A DNA stretch of 64,000 nt from Nitrospira sp. (GTDB lineage Bacteria > Nitrospirota > Nitrospiria > Nitrospirales > UBA8639). Made by a program: the position numbers and the translations under genes. This document shows positions 51,365-60,508 of the stretch, piece by piece; within the stretch, counting starts at the first letter, position 1, and each line of letters begins with the position of its first letter. The notes below the pieces were generated by a model that was given only the letters and a program-made list of their open reading frames with translations, was not told where the DNA came from and made no database searches. Location of the stretch: assembly GCA_024760505.1 (NCBI GenBank), contig CP058931.1, positions 2,552,001 to 2,616,000 of the forward strand, written 5' to 3'.

Positions 51365-52618
51365 TCACATCATGCGGAATGTTGTTTCGAGCAGGTGACA
51401 ACTTTTTCCAAGGTGATCTTCTCCCGGAAAATAGTGCCGTAAGCTCTGGCACTGCCCTTTCACATCAGAAGAACTGAGCAGGGCCTGAAGCCTCGTGGCA
51501 ATGGTGGAAGCTTTGAATCTTCGTTTCCGAATGATCCTGCCCACCCCTAATTTTTCAATCCGAGCGGCATTATCAAATTGGTCAAACGCCAGGGGTTGAA
51601 TTACTTGCGGGGTGCCTGCTCGTAAGGCCTGGGAACAGGTGCCGATGCCTCCATGGTGGATGAGGGCCGCCGCATGCGGGAGGAGCCGGCTGAGGGGCAC
51701 ATAGGAAAAGTGCGTGATCCCCTTCGGGAGAAATGCAGGAAGTTGTTCCGGGTATCGCGTCAGAAAAATCGCCGGGCGTTCCAGTTGCTGGCTGGCTTCG
51801 GCCGCCTCCTTGAAAAATGATCGGCCATGTTTATTGGCCGAGCCCGGGGTATAGATGAGGGGTTCGGGGTGTGCATCCAAAAAATCCTGTACGGTTGCGG
51901 GAAGGACACTGTCCGGAGCTTCATCATAAAGGGGAAAGCCGGTGACATGGGTTTCCGGAGGCCAGTCTGGTTGAGGGGAAGCAAACCACTCAGGAAACAG
52001 ACCCAGGACCAGATCGGGTGAATGCAGCCAGTTGTGGAAGATCCGTGAGACTGGTGGCAGGCCGAGCTGACGGCGAAAATCATTGAGTTGGGGTTTCACT
52101 ATAGGATCGATGAACGTGTGATCCAGGAATTTCCACATGCCGTCTTTGAATGCAACCGGCAACCAATTCGGAAGAGTCAGGCCGGGAATTTTGGGAGCTT
52201 GGTGGGACGAGTGGAAGACACCTGGTGAAAAATGAACCGTGGCGTGAGGAATGTGGTGGGTTTCCTGAAGAAGGCGAGCGGCAAACCCCAGGGTGGAACT
52301 GATCAGCAGGGTATTTCCCGGAATGATCTTTGATTTGAGGAGCGTATAGGTTTCTTTCAAGGCGCTCGAGACGATCCGTTTCATGAGGAGCCGCCAGCCT
52401 TTGTGGGGATGCCACAAAGCAGGATTGTTGGCTATCGCCTCATAGTCCTCGGCCGTTCCCAACGCGATAAACGCGATTCCGGCTTTGTGAACCAGTTCTT
52501 GGAAATGGGCACTGGTGAAAATTGTGACCCTATGCCCGCGTTGCTGGAGTTCTCTGGCCATTCCCACCAGTGGCAGGACATCCCCGTAACTCCCCACAGC
52601 CAGAATAAGAATCGTCAT
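51365..52618 (-). CDS. UGT/MGT-type glycosyltransferase (GT1-like)
   Basis: A 417-residue GT-B glycosyltransferase. N-terminal acceptor domain MTILILAVGSYGDVLPLVGM, then ELQQRGHRVTIFTSAHFQEL; C-terminal donor domain with FSYVPLSRLLPHAAALIHHG and GGIGTCSQALRAGTPQVIQP, the nucleotide-sugar signature (HHGG-x-G-T). Similar enzymes glycosylate sterols, lipids (rhamnolipid type) or macrolides; the acceptor cannot be read from sequence. Cytoplasmic or membrane-associated. It follows the DUF898 gene on the minus strand by 16 bases. Confidence 0.9.
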   Translation of the reverse strand: MTILILAVGSYGDVLPLVGMARELQQRGHRVTIFTSAHFQELVHKAGIAFIALGTAEDYEAIANNPALWHPHKGWRLLMKRIVSSALKETYTLLKSKIIPGNTLLISSTLGFAARLLQETHHIPHATVHFSPGVFHSSHQAPKIPGLTLPNWLPVAFKDGMWKFLDHTFIDPIVKPQLNDFRRQLGLPPVSRIFHNWLHSPDLVLGLFPEWFASPQPDWPPETHVTGFPLYDEAPDSVLPATVQDFLDAHPEPLIYTPGSANKHGRSFFKEAAEASQQLERPAIFLTRYPEQLPAFLPKGITHFSYVPLSRLLPHAAALIHHGGIGTCSQALRAGTPQVIQPLAFDQFDNAARIEKLGVGRIIRKRRFKASTIATRLQALLSSSDVKGQCQSLRHYFPGEDHLGKSCHLLETTFRMM

Positions 52619-52634
52619 TGATGTTGACCTGGAG

Positions 52635-52961
52635 TTACCCTTGGAATTCCTCGTCTGCGAATGCGAGGTTATTCGTCTGCCACCGTTTCAACCGGCAGAA
52701 GCCCCAAGGCATATAGAGTCCGAAGGTGATGATCGTGAGCACCATGATCAGGAGCCAGGTCCCAAAAAATCCTAATCCCGTTCCGTGAAAGACGAGTTGG
52801 CGATTCCCGATGAAGGTGTGTTCTGAAATCCACCGCTGTTGAGCAGAATAGGCCCACGGAAAAAATAACCCAAAGGTGATCACAGTCAACACCCACGTCC
52901 AGATAAATAACCATAAACAACTGAATCCTGTTCCGCGAAAATCAAAACGCTGATGATTCAT
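52635..52961 (-). CDS. DUF898-like small membrane protein
   Basis: A 108-residue protein from the ATG at 52961 (GAGGGAG just upstream; ATG 52973 is also possible). It consists of two similar halves, each with a FRGTG/FHGTG start and one membrane helix: LWLFIWTWVLTVITFGLFFPWAY and LLIMVLTIITFGLYMPWGF (each longer than 20 only in part). The YjgN/DUF898 family has this repeated layout. Function is unknown. It lies 16 bases upstream of the glycosyltransferase and is probably co-transcribed with it. Confidence 0.8.
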   Translation of the reverse strand: MNHQRFDFRGTGFSCLWLFIWTWVLTVITFGLFFPWAYSAQQRWISEHTFIGNRQLVFHGTGLGFFGTWLLIMVLTIITFGLYMPWGFCRLKRWQTNNLAFADEEFQG

Positions 52962-53113
52962 GGGCTCCCTCATAAAAATGTGGAGAATTCCCCACAGCCT
53001 ACCATGGGAAGGTTTGTTGGTGAATAAATATATACATAGGGACTGTTGAATATTGTAAAAATTTCGCCGCTTTATCAGCTTAGGAGTCAACAAGGCTCAC
53101 CAGAGAAAAATAG

Positions 53114-53338
53114 TGGAGTGTTCAAAAAGGCGCGTCCAGCAAGGCCTGAACCGCTTGGACGAGCGGAGCGTACGGAGGAGTACGTGAGCACGGCCAAGGG
53201 GCGACCTGCCTGCGCGCTTGCGCGTCGAAGCGCTTCAGCGCGTAGACGTGAAGCCGCTTTCAGCCTTCGTAGCTACTTCGGCGAAGGAGGCCCGGCGAAG
53301 GCAGGGAACGCCGGTGGCGACATTTTTCAACACTCCCA
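53114..53338 (+). repeat. Dispersed repeat, copy B
   Basis: This 225-base copy is in the gap 52962-53562, in opposite orientation to copy A. Its ends GTGGAGTGTTCAAAAA and TTTTTCAACACTCCCAC form a terminal inverted repeat. The interior shares GCGCGTCCAGCAAGG, GACCTGCCTGCG and the TTCGTAGCTACTTCGGCGAA block with copy A. Nothing else is supported in this 600-base gap. Confidence 0.8.
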
Positions 53339-53562
53339 CATAAGATTTTTCTGCGGGCGGGCTGAGAGCTGAGAGGAAGCGGTATGTGCTGTGAGAGCAT
53401 CCCAAGAAGGGGAGCGAACGGAACCAGAAGAGAATTTCAGAAGATCTAGAGATTGACCTTCTTCCCGGAGTCATACTAGCGTACCACTTATGACGAAATA
53501 CCGGGACAGTCCAGGTTGGAACGGCTGTCCTTTCTTCGGTCTTCAGGAAAAAGGAGGAAATG

Positions 53563-54216
53563 ATGAAAAAAGTAGCTGTGATTCTTTCAGGTTGTGGATT
53601 TTTAGATGGCGCTGAAATTACCGAAGCCATAAGCACCCTCATTGCCATCGGCCAAAACGGAGCTTCCTATGAGGTGTTTGCCCCGAATAAAGATGTTGAG
53701 GAAACGAATCACCTCACTCAAAAGCCCACCGGACAGAAACGAAATGTCTTACAGGAGGCGGCCCGGATTGCTCGCGGTGAGATTCAGCCATTAGAACAAC
53801 TCAAGGCCAAGGATTTCGATGCCCTGGCCTTTCCTGGAGGTTTTGGAGCCGCGTTGCATCTTTGTAACTTTGCAGAAAAGGGAAGTGGTGGGCAAATTGA
53901 TCCGCAAGTGGCCAGGGTCGTGAAGGAATTTGCTGACAGTCAAAAGCCCATTGCCGCGATTTGTATTGCGCCGGCTATCATGGCATTGGCTTTGGGAAAA
54001 AAGGGCGTCAATGTGACCATTGGAGAAGACGCCGGAACCGCATCTGAGTTAGAAAAAACCGGTGCCAAACATCAGAATTGCGCGGTGGAAAAATATGTCG
54101 TGGATCACAGTAATAAAGTCATCACCACGCCCGCCTATATGTATGGATCAGCCAGGCCCCACCAGATTTTTGCCGGTGTCAGTGGGGCGATTGCTGAATT
54201 AATTAAAATGGCCTGA
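53563..54216 (+). CDS. elbB: Isoprenoid biosynthesis glyoxalase ElbB-like protein
   Basis: A 217-residue DJ-1/PfpI-superfamily protein. The second of two adjacent ATGs is used because AGGAGG is five bases before it. Signatures: VAVILSGCGFLDGAEITEA, DALAFPGGFGAALHL, and the nucleophile region IAAICIAPAIMALAL with the conserved Cys, then TTPAYMYGSARPHQIFAGV. E. coli ElbB has glyoxalase-like activity, and the name reflects an old link to isoprenoid synthesis. Cytoplasmic. Its 3' end overlaps the convergent DUF454 gene by 18 bases. Confidence 0.93.
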   Translation: MKKVAVILSGCGFLDGAEITEAISTLIAIGQNGASYEVFAPNKDVEETNHLTQKPTGQKRNVLQEAARIARGEIQPLEQLKAKDFDALAFPGGFGAALHLCNFAEKGSGGQIDPQVARVVKEFADSQKPIAAICIAPAIMALALGKKGVNVTIGEDAGTASELEKTGAKHQNCAVEKYVVDHSNKVITTPAYMYGSARPHQIFAGVSGAIAELIKMA

Positions 54217-54585
54217 CGGCAGGGGTCGAGTCCAGATAAACAGTAAAGCTCCGGTGCCAATGCAGACAAGAAAAATTGTGAGGAGAGCCGGCAAAGGAAA
54301 AAACAGGAGGGAGCACCCGAAAATTCCAACCATGAAAACCGTTGCCGTGACTTTCGTGTTCTGATTGATACTGCCTTCATGGTGCCAATTCTGTATCATC
54401 GGGCCCAACAGGGGTTGCCTGAGCAGCCATGAATGGAGGCGAGGAGAACTTTTGGAAAAGCACGAGGCGGCAAGCAGGACAAATGGCATGGTGGGCAGGA
54501 GTGGAAAAAATAACCCCAAAATCCCGAGAGCAAGACAGACCCACCCTATGACCAGCAAAATACGTCTTACGGGCAAGGCCGGCAT
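54199..54585 (-). CDS. YbaN-like DUF454 membrane protein
   Basis: A 128-residue protein with three or four membrane helices. The DUF454 pattern is clear: LALGILGLFFPLLPTMPFVL, LAASCFSKSSPRLHSWLLRQ, PLLGPMIQNWHHEGSINQNT. Inner membrane; function unknown in all organisms. Convergent with elbB, the two coding ends overlapping by 18 bases. Confidence 0.92.
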   Translation of the reverse strand: MPALPVRRILLVIGWVCLALGILGLFFPLLPTMPFVLLAASCFSKSSPRLHSWLLRQPLLGPMIQNWHHEGSINQNTKVTATVFMVGIFGCSLLFFPLPALLTIFLVCIGTGALLFIWTRPLPSGHFN

Positions 54586-54810
54586 GCTTATGAACCCTAA
54601 TGGGGATGAGTCATGACTAGCGAAATTTTCTTGTGATTCATTGTGAATGTTATCGGTCTCATTCAGCGAAAAATTGAAAGAAGCATTTGGGATGAGCGTG
54701 ATGGTCTGTCAACGATGACTTTGCTGCGCTTGTACGACCACAACTCGAGCTGTCGTCGCAAGTGGCAACCAGATTTCAAAACGGTGTGTTTACATGTAAA
54801 GGAGGTGAAG

Positions 54811-55170
54811 ATGGGACCTACAAAAGTCATTCCCAAAGAAGGTGCACTTTACGAGGTCAAGACCGGCAAACTTGTTCAAGACGGTCTTCCGACACGAACC
54901 GAGCAGGAGGCCTATGTTGCGCAACATTATCTGGTCCTGCCGGTTATTGATAAGGCGGGGAAGCCATGGGCTCTTGATGGGCAACCGGTGTTTTGCCTCC
55001 ACGGAACGCAATTCGAAACCGTCGACGATCAAAAGGTCCATTTAGCCCGATGCCCGGATTGTGGGGGAATGGGGATTCGAGACGACGAACCGTTGGTGGA
55101 ATCCGATTGTATCCGATGTGTTCAATGCGGGCATGAGTTCGATACCAGGCTCGAGATGATGGAGAACTGA
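54811..55170 (+). CDS. Zinc-ribbon protein, unknown function
   Basis: A 119-residue product from the ATG at 54811, preceded by AAAGGAGGTGAAG; the 56 codons before it in the same frame lack a site. A strand-rich N-terminal half (ALYEVKTGKLVQDGLPTRTE, VLPVIDKAGKPWALDGQPVF) is followed by a four-cysteine ribbon (ARCPDCGGMGIRDD, then DCIRCVQCGHEFD). Cytoplasmic. It ends 215 bases before the convergent nirK gene, with the hairpin at 55304 between them. Confidence 0.7.
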   Translation: MGPTKVIPKEGALYEVKTGKLVQDGLPTRTEQEAYVAQHYLVLPVIDKAGKPWALDGQPVFCLHGTQFETVDDQKVHLARCPDCGGMGIRDDEPLVESDCIRCVQCGHEFDTRLEMMEN

Positions 55171-55303
55171 GACTGGAAAGGGGTTCTCTCTTGTCCGGGT
55201 TTAGGGCAAAAAGGCAAGGTTCTCGAGGTCCACTATAAAGGTCACAGCCATTTTGGCAGAAATACTCAAAGAGCGTGAATGGAGGGTGGGGCAAACCCGG
55301 TTC

Positions 55304-55336
55304 TTCGTGGGAGGCGATGAATCTGCCTCCCACGAA
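55304..55336. terminator. Perfect 12-bp hairpin between convergent genes
   Basis: TTCGTGGGAGGC and GCCTCCCACGAA pair exactly over a 9-base loop. It lies 3' of both the zinc-ribbon gene (+) and nirK (-), fitting a shared terminator, though the T tracts are weak on both strands. Confidence 0.5.
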
Positions 55337-55385
55337 AAGATGAGCGTTGGGTTGTAGTGGAGATTTGAGGGTATTCCCTCCTCGA

Positions 55386-56357
55386 CTATTTGCTGGCTGT
55401 GTCGATGGCTTTGGGGCCCACCGAAGGCATCAGAGCCAAATCCTTGGCTTCATCGCTTACTTCAAGAAGAGCAATGGCTCCCGTGAGCGCATCTTTCAGT
55501 GAGTGGGTCACGATCGGATAGACCCCTTTTTGCTCCACCACGACATCCAGAATGGCTCCATCTGCTGCACCGATCACCTGGGTTTGCACCCCCTGCATGC
55601 GGTTGGCCGGATTTCCGCTGGGCCAGACATCGTCCCAGATTTCTGCAATCGGATGAAGTGAGGAAAAATTATTCGGCCCGATGTTGACGAAGTAAAACCG
55701 TACCCGGTCACCCGGCTTGGCGGTGAGAAACTCTCCTCCCTTTGCTGCATGAACGGGATCATACTTAAATATCCCGCCGTTGAAGACGACATGGTCATTT
55801 TTCGCGTCCATCATTGCCGCGACGTCATCAGGATCTTTTGTGAATAACTCTGATTGCACCAGTACATATTCCCGGTCAGCCTTTGGCATTGCACTCGCAT
55901 CTTTGGGGTCCACAATGACGGCCCCGAACATGCCGCGGGCAATATGTTGAATCATCGGAAACGCGCCGCAGTGGTAGGCAAAGACGCCTGGCCGTTTCGC
56001 TTCCCATACATATTCCAGAGACTCACCAGGGTTCACGTCACGATAATTCGCGAGGAAATCCGTTTCCGCTGCATGAAAGTCCATGGAATGTGGGCGACTA
56101 TTGTTCTCGTGGTTTTTGAGGATGAAATGCACCTGGTCGCCCTCAGTTACGCGGACGACGGGACCCGGAACCTGCCCGTTAAAGGTCCATGCTTTATATG
56201 TGGTGCCTTTACCGTCAATGACGACTTCCGTTTCCACGGCGGTGAGTTCCACCTTCACCTTTTTAGCCTCGACTTGTGAGGCAAATGTAAAAAGACTTCC
56301 GGTCATTGCCACTAGCGCAATTCCCAACCCTATCCGGCCTGAATGTCGATCCTTCAT
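55386..56357 (-). CDS. nirK: Copper-containing nitrite reductase (NO-forming)
   Basis: A 323-residue two-domain multicopper protein from the ATG at 56357 (GGAAAGGATGG upstream), with a signal peptide ending SQVEA. It reduces nitrite to nitric oxide in the periplasm. The copper ligands are visible: PHSMDFHAAET carries His for type 1 and type 2 copper and the catalytic Asp; VFAYHCGAFPMIQHIARGM carries the type 2 His, type 1 Cys, His and Met; SSLHPIAEIW and YPIVTHSLKDAL supply the domain II His residues. Domain order and length match NirK. It is preceded by a sigma-54 promoter and upstream boxes and faces a divergent activator gene. Confidence 0.95.
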   Translation of the reverse strand: MKDRHSGRIGLGIALVAMTGSLFTFASQVEAKKVKVELTAVETEVVIDGKGTTYKAWTFNGQVPGPVVRVTEGDQVHFILKNHENNSRPHSMDFHAAETDFLANYRDVNPGESLEYVWEAKRPGVFAYHCGAFPMIQHIARGMFGAVIVDPKDASAMPKADREYVLVQSELFTKDPDDVAAMMDAKNDHVVFNGGIFKYDPVHAAKGGEFLTAKPGDRVRFYFVNIGPNNFSSLHPIAEIWDDVWPSGNPANRMQGVQTQVIGAADGAILDVVVEQKGVYPIVTHSLKDALTGAIALLEVSDEAKDLALMPSVGPKAIDTASK

Positions 56358-56452
56358 TCTTCCATCCTTTCCAACAGACATAAATGTGATTAATGCGAGT
56401 AATGCCTGGCTATATTTGCCAATAGATGCAACATATCCTGGCAATGTTGTTA

Positions 56453-56467
56453 GCAGATACTGTGCCA
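56453..56467 (-). promoter_or_regulatory. Sigma-54 (-24/-12) promoter of nirK
   Basis: On the minus strand TGGCACAGTATCTGC matches TGGCAC-N5-TTGC with one change (C for T), with GG and GC at correct spacing. The predicted start near 56441 gives a leader of about 85 bases before the nirK ATG. Confidence 0.75.
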
Positions 56468-56532
56468 AACATAATTAATGTATAAAGTGTTGATTTTTAA
56501 GTAATTAATTGCATGTATTTCAAAATGATTTC

Positions 56533-56585
56533 AACAATATTTTGTTTTGCAACAATATTTTGCTGTATTGCAGCAAAATATTGTT
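56533..56585. promoter_or_regulatory. Three AACAATATTTTG boxes: activator binding sites
   Basis: AACAATATTTTG occurs at 56533-56544 and 56551-56562, and inverted at 56574-56585. The last two form a perfect palindrome, AACAATATTTTGCTG-tattg-CAGCAAAATATTGTT. They are centred about 100-140 bases upstream of the predicted nirK start, where sigma-54 activators bind, and just before the divergent activator gene, which may thereby autoregulate. Confidence 0.75.
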
Positions 56586-56612
56586 TAATGTGAGAGGTAC
56601 ATCAAATTCTGC

Positions 56613-58484
56613 ATGTTTTTCAATTTTTTCAACACCCCTATAGGGACAATCCAGCCGATGAGCGATGCCAAGGACAGTTATCCGGCAGAGATGCGGTTTC
56701 GGGCCGTAGCCCAGTCCTCGCACGATGCCATCATTATCGCGGATCAATCAGGAACCATCCTGTTTTGGAATAAGGGGGCCAAAGACATTTTCGGCTATGA
56801 AAGTGAGGAGACCGTCGGGCAGCCCCTCACCATGCTTATGCCGGATCGATACCGGCAGGCGCATCAAGCCGGTCTTGAGCGATACAGCACCAGGGGAGAA
56901 ACGCGAATTCTCGGAGAGACCGTGGAACTGAGTGGTTTGCGAAGAACCGGAGAAGAATTCCCTCTCGAACTCACGCTTTCGGCCTGGAAAGAAGAACAGC
57001 GGCTCTTTTTCAGCGGAATCATTCGAGATATTTCTCAGCGAAAAGAAGCCGAAGAAGCCCTTCAACGATCGGAAGAAAAATATCGCGCCATTTTTAATCA
57101 AGCGGTGGAAGGGATCTACCAGGCGACACCTGCCGGGGCCTTCCTCAATGCCAATGCGGCCCTGAGTCATTTGTTGGGGTACGACTCCCCGCAAGCCCTG
57201 ATGGAAACCGTCAAAGATATCGGTTCCCAACTCTATGTCGAACCAACGAAGCGGGAGGAGTTTTGCCGGTTGCTGGAGCACCAGGATGTCATCACGGATT
57301 TTGAGTCGCAGGTCTATCGGGCGGACGGAACACCAATCTGGATTTCAGAAAATGCCCGGGTGATCCGCAATGCGGAAGGAGCGGTGCAGTGGTATCAAGG
57401 CTTTCTGGTTGATATTAGCGGACGAAAACAGGCAGAAGCCCTCCTGGAACGGCAAAACCGCTTGCAAGCGGAAAACCATTACTTACAGGAAGAAGTCCTC
57501 GAAGCCGGGGCCTTCGGGGATCTCGTAGGGCAAAGCCCGGCCCTGCACAACGTGATCCGTCAAATTGCTCTCGTGGCACCCACGGAGGCCACTGTGCTGA
57601 TTCTCGGTGAATCCGGCACGGGGAAAGAATTGGTTGCCAGGGAAATTCATAAACGCAGTCAACGGAAAGACCGGCCGTTAATCCGGGTGAATTGTGCCTC
57701 CATTCCGCGGGACCTGTTTGAAAGTGAGTTTTTCGGCCACGTGAAAGGGGCGTTTACCGGCGCGGTCAAAGATCGGGCCGGGCGATTTGGAGCGGCGGAT
57801 GGGGGAACTTTGTTTCTGGATGAGGTCGGCGAAATTCCCCTGGACCTCCAAAGCAAATTCCTGCGGGTCCTGCAGGAGCAGCAATTTGAACGCGTGGGCG
57901 AGGAACGCACTCGTCATGTGGACGTCAGAGTGATCGCTGCGACCAACAAGGACTTAAAACAGGAAGTGGAAAACGGTCGCTTCCGGCAGGATCTGTATTA
58001 TCGTCTTAATGTTTTCCCGCTTGAAATGTCCCCGCTTCGCGAACGGAAAGAAGATATTCCGCTCTTAGCCGAGTATCTTCTCGGGGTTACATCAAAGAAG
58101 CTCCACTGTGCGCAACCAAAACTGACGAAAGCCCTCGTGGGGCAATTGCAGCGTTATAACTGGCCGGGAAATGTTCGGGAGCTGCAAAACGTCATCGAGC
58201 GGGGTCTGATTCTTTCCGAACGACAGGGATTAGCGTTCGATATTCCCCAGCCGGGAGGAGGACGAGCTTCTTCGCAGCCTCAGGAATCCCATGCCTCCCT
58301 CATGGCATGGAGTGTGATGACGGAACAAGAAATGCGTCTTCGGGAACGGGAAAATACCTTGGCGGCCCTTGAACAGGCGGAATGGAGAATTTATGGAAAA
58401 GGCGGCGCGGCCGAACGACTCGGTATTAAACCCACGACGTTGGTTGCCCGTATCAAAAAAATGGGGATTGTGAAGGGAGGATAA
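56613..58484 (+). CDS. PAS-PAS sigma-54-dependent activator, probable nirK regulator
   Basis: A 623-residue enhancer-binding protein (ATG 56658 is an alternative start). Two PAS domains: ~28-145 (HDAIIIADQSGTILFWNKGA, then IRDISQRKEAEEAL) and ~150-280 (IFNQAVEGIYQATPAGAFLN, then DISGRKQAEALLE). AAA+ domain ~305-540: Walker A LGESGTGKELVAREIH, the sigma-54 loop GAFTGA, Walker B GGTLFLDEVGEIP, RQDLYYRLNVFPLEM. The HTH is GGAAERLGIKPTTLVARIKK, of the NorR/FhlA type. The signal sensed by the PAS domains is unknown; heme is possible for the first. It is divergent from nirK across the box array. Confidence 0.93.
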   Translation: MFFNFFNTPIGTIQPMSDAKDSYPAEMRFRAVAQSSHDAIIIADQSGTILFWNKGAKDIFGYESEETVGQPLTMLMPDRYRQAHQAGLERYSTRGETRILGETVELSGLRRTGEEFPLELTLSAWKEEQRLFFSGIIRDISQRKEAEEALQRSEEKYRAIFNQAVEGIYQATPAGAFLNANAALSHLLGYDSPQALMETVKDIGSQLYVEPTKREEFCRLLEHQDVITDFESQVYRADGTPIWISENARVIRNAEGAVQWYQGFLVDISGRKQAEALLERQNRLQAENHYLQEEVLEAGAFGDLVGQSPALHNVIRQIALVAPTEATVLILGESGTGKELVAREIHKRSQRKDRPLIRVNCASIPRDLFESEFFGHVKGAFTGAVKDRAGRFGAADGGTLFLDEVGEIPLDLQSKFLRVLQEQQFERVGEERTRHVDVRVIAATNKDLKQEVENGRFRQDLYYRLNVFPLEMSPLRERKEDIPLLAEYLLGVTSKKLHCAQPKLTKALVGQLQRYNWPGNVRELQNVIERGLILSERQGLAFDIPQPGGGRASSQPQESHASLMAWSVMTEQEMRLRERENTLAALEQAEWRIYGKGGAAERLGIKPTTLVARIKKMGIVKGG

Positions 58485-58651
58485 ACACGCAAGGTGAAAG
58501 TCGGAACCTCGTTGCGGCGTGATGGCCACGCCTTACCCCTCACTTCCCTGAGTAGTGTTTATTGGACCCACAGAGAGTTTAAGACAGTGTTGAATAATAA
58601 GGTCACCCATAGGCAAATACGCCTATGATCATCTGGAATGGCAGAGGCTTC

Positions 58652-58806
58652 GGGCCGGTTCAAAAAAGTCGTCCAGCAAGGCCACAGCCATTTTTGCGCG
58701 CGGAGCGTACACGGAGTACGTGAGCACGGGAAAATGGGGACCTGCCTGCGCGAAGCCGCTCCGGCGAAGGCAGGGAACGCCGCAGGGGGCTTTTTTCAAC
58801 AGGCCC
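58652..58806 (+). repeat. Dispersed repeat, copy C (short form)
   Basis: This 155-base copy in the gap 58485-59065 has ends GGGCCGGTTCAAAAAA and TTTTTTCAACAGGCCC forming a terminal inverted repeat. It lacks the ~70-base middle block of copies A and B. The rest of this 580-base gap shows no supported gene. Confidence 0.8.
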
Positions 58807-59065
58807 TATAAGGAATTCGGCGGGAACGGCCTGTTCTTCTCCAGGCGCTGTTACTCTCAGGAATAGACATCAATCTTCGACCTGTCCAACGCATCAAGAT
58901 CGTAAAATTCCACTACCTCACATCGATGCTCAATCTTGACTTTTGAGATGTGGAGACGCGTGTCTGATCTCTGACCGCACATCGAACAGACGATGATTGG
59001 TCTGTGCCATCTCGGCTAGACAAAGCTTAATGGTGGCTGGGAAGATACATGCGGAAACCGGACAT

Positions 59066-60508
59066 ATGAAACCATACTCGATTTATCTGGTCATTGGTGG
59101 ATGCGGTATGGCCGCGTTGATAATGGGCGTCGTCCTTCCGGAGGTGTTGCTGGGATGGCGTTGGGCCCATGAGCCCCTCCATTCCACATTGGAAACTGTC
59201 GGTGGATTGGCCGCCATTTCCATGGGAATTGTTTTACTTCAACGAACCACTGACCATACCAGGCAGAAATTCTTTCCCCTCGCCGGTGGCTTTCTCGGGA
59301 TGGGTATTCTTGAAATCTTTCACGCGATATCAGTACCAGGGAATGGGTTTGTGTTATTGCGGAGCCTTGCGAGCTTGTTGGGAGGTTTGGGATTCGGGCT
59401 GATGTGGCTCTCTGCAACGGGAAAACATCATACAACCATTAAATGGATGCCGTGGGTGATGACCGGTGGAGCCCTTGCCCTTGGCTTATGGACGATTGGA
59501 TTTCCACAATATGTACCGGTGATGGTTCGTGAAGGGGTATTCTCGCCAACCGCGGTTGCCCCCAAAAGTTTTGCGAGCATGCTGTTTTTTGCCGGATCGC
59601 TTCGCTTCTTTTTGGATTATCGAACCTCGGGTCGATCGGAAGATATCCTGTTTGCCTCATTGGCCCTTATGTTCGGATTTGCGGAATTAATGTTTACCTA
59701 TTCCGTGATCTGGGGTAGTCGATGGTGGTTCTGGCATTTCCTCCGGTTGTTGGCGTATTTCTTCGTTCTGGGGTATGTCGGGCGAGGATATTTGGCCACC
59801 GTCTCGAAGTTACGGTCATCATTGATTCAGACCAAACAGGCTGAACAAGCCAGTCGGCAGAGTGAACAACAGCTTCGGACAGTCCTGGAAGCGCGGGAGC
59901 GTCTGGCCCAGGATCTTCATGACGGCGTCATTCAATCCACATTTGCCTTAAAGCTGAATTTAGAGCGATGCCAGCGGCTCATTCCACAGAATCCTCAAGA
60001 AGCCCTCACCGGCATCAGCGATGTCTTGATGGAACTCAAATTTGTGATTCAAGACTTGCGTAGACATATTAGCGGTCTTGAACCGGAATGCCTGAATGGA
60101 CGGCAATGGGTTGAAGAGATGCGCACCCTTGTGCAGACCGTGGAAAAATCACAGAACCTGTCTTTCCATCTGCAGATCGATCAGGAGGCGGCTGATCTGC
60201 TCACGCCGGAGGAAGCCACCCATCTGCTGTATGTCGTGAAAGAATCCATCAGCAACAGTGTGCGACATTCACACGCCACGTCAGGCACGGTGTCGCTTCA
60301 AGTGCGTGAGGGGGCCGTGTGCTTGGAAGTTATGGACGATGGTCTGGGCTTTGATCCTGAGAATGCGGATGAGGGAGTTCACGGATTAAAAAATATGGCC
60401 GCACGCGCGAAGCGCCTGGGAGCGCATTTTCAGGTGTGGTCAAAACCTCACCGTGGGACTCGAGTTATTTTTGAGATTGCCAAGAAAGGGAGCCATGCCC
60501 AGGCGTAA
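59066..60508 (+). CDS. Membrane histidine kinase with MASE-like sensor
   Basis: About 480 residues from the ATG at 59066; in-frame starts at 59030 and 58997 are possible and none has a strong ribosome site. Residues ~1-235 hold about seven membrane helices with conserved-looking His (HEPLHSTLETVGG; LEIFHAISVPGNG; WHFLRLLAYFFVLGYVG), resembling MASE-type sensor domains. A coiled coil leads to HisKA_3 (RERLAQDLHDGVIQSTFALK) and HATPase (YVVKESISNSVRHSHA, DDGLGFDPEN, HGLKNMAARAKRLG). It signals to the regulator it overlaps by 14 bases. The ligand is unknown. Confidence 0.9.
   Translation: MKPYSIYLVIGGCGMAALIMGVVLPEVLLGWRWAHEPLHSTLETVGGLAAISMGIVLLQRTTDHTRQKFFPLAGGFLGMGILEIFHAISVPGNGFVLLRSLASLLGGLGFGLMWLSATGKHHTTIKWMPWVMTGGALALGLWTIGFPQYVPVMVREGVFSPTAVAPKSFASMLFFAGSLRFFLDYRTSGRSEDILFASLALMFGFAELMFTYSVIWGSRWWFWHFLRLLAYFFVLGYVGRGYLATVSKLRSSLIQTKQAEQASRQSEQQLRTVLEARERLAQDLHDGVIQSTFALKLNLERCQRLIPQNPQEALTGISDVLMELKFVIQDLRRHISGLEPECLNGRQWVEEMRTLVQTVEKSQNLSFHLQIDQEAADLLTPEEATHLLYVVKESISNSVRHSHATSGTVSLQVREGAVCLEVMDDGLGFDPENADEGVHGLKNMAARAKRLGAHFQVWSKPHRGTRVIFEIAKKGSHAQA

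Noticed and set aside
50797..51452. Frames overlapping the cyclophilin gene on both strands
   Set aside because: The cyclophilin reading on the minus strand has full family signatures; the others have none.
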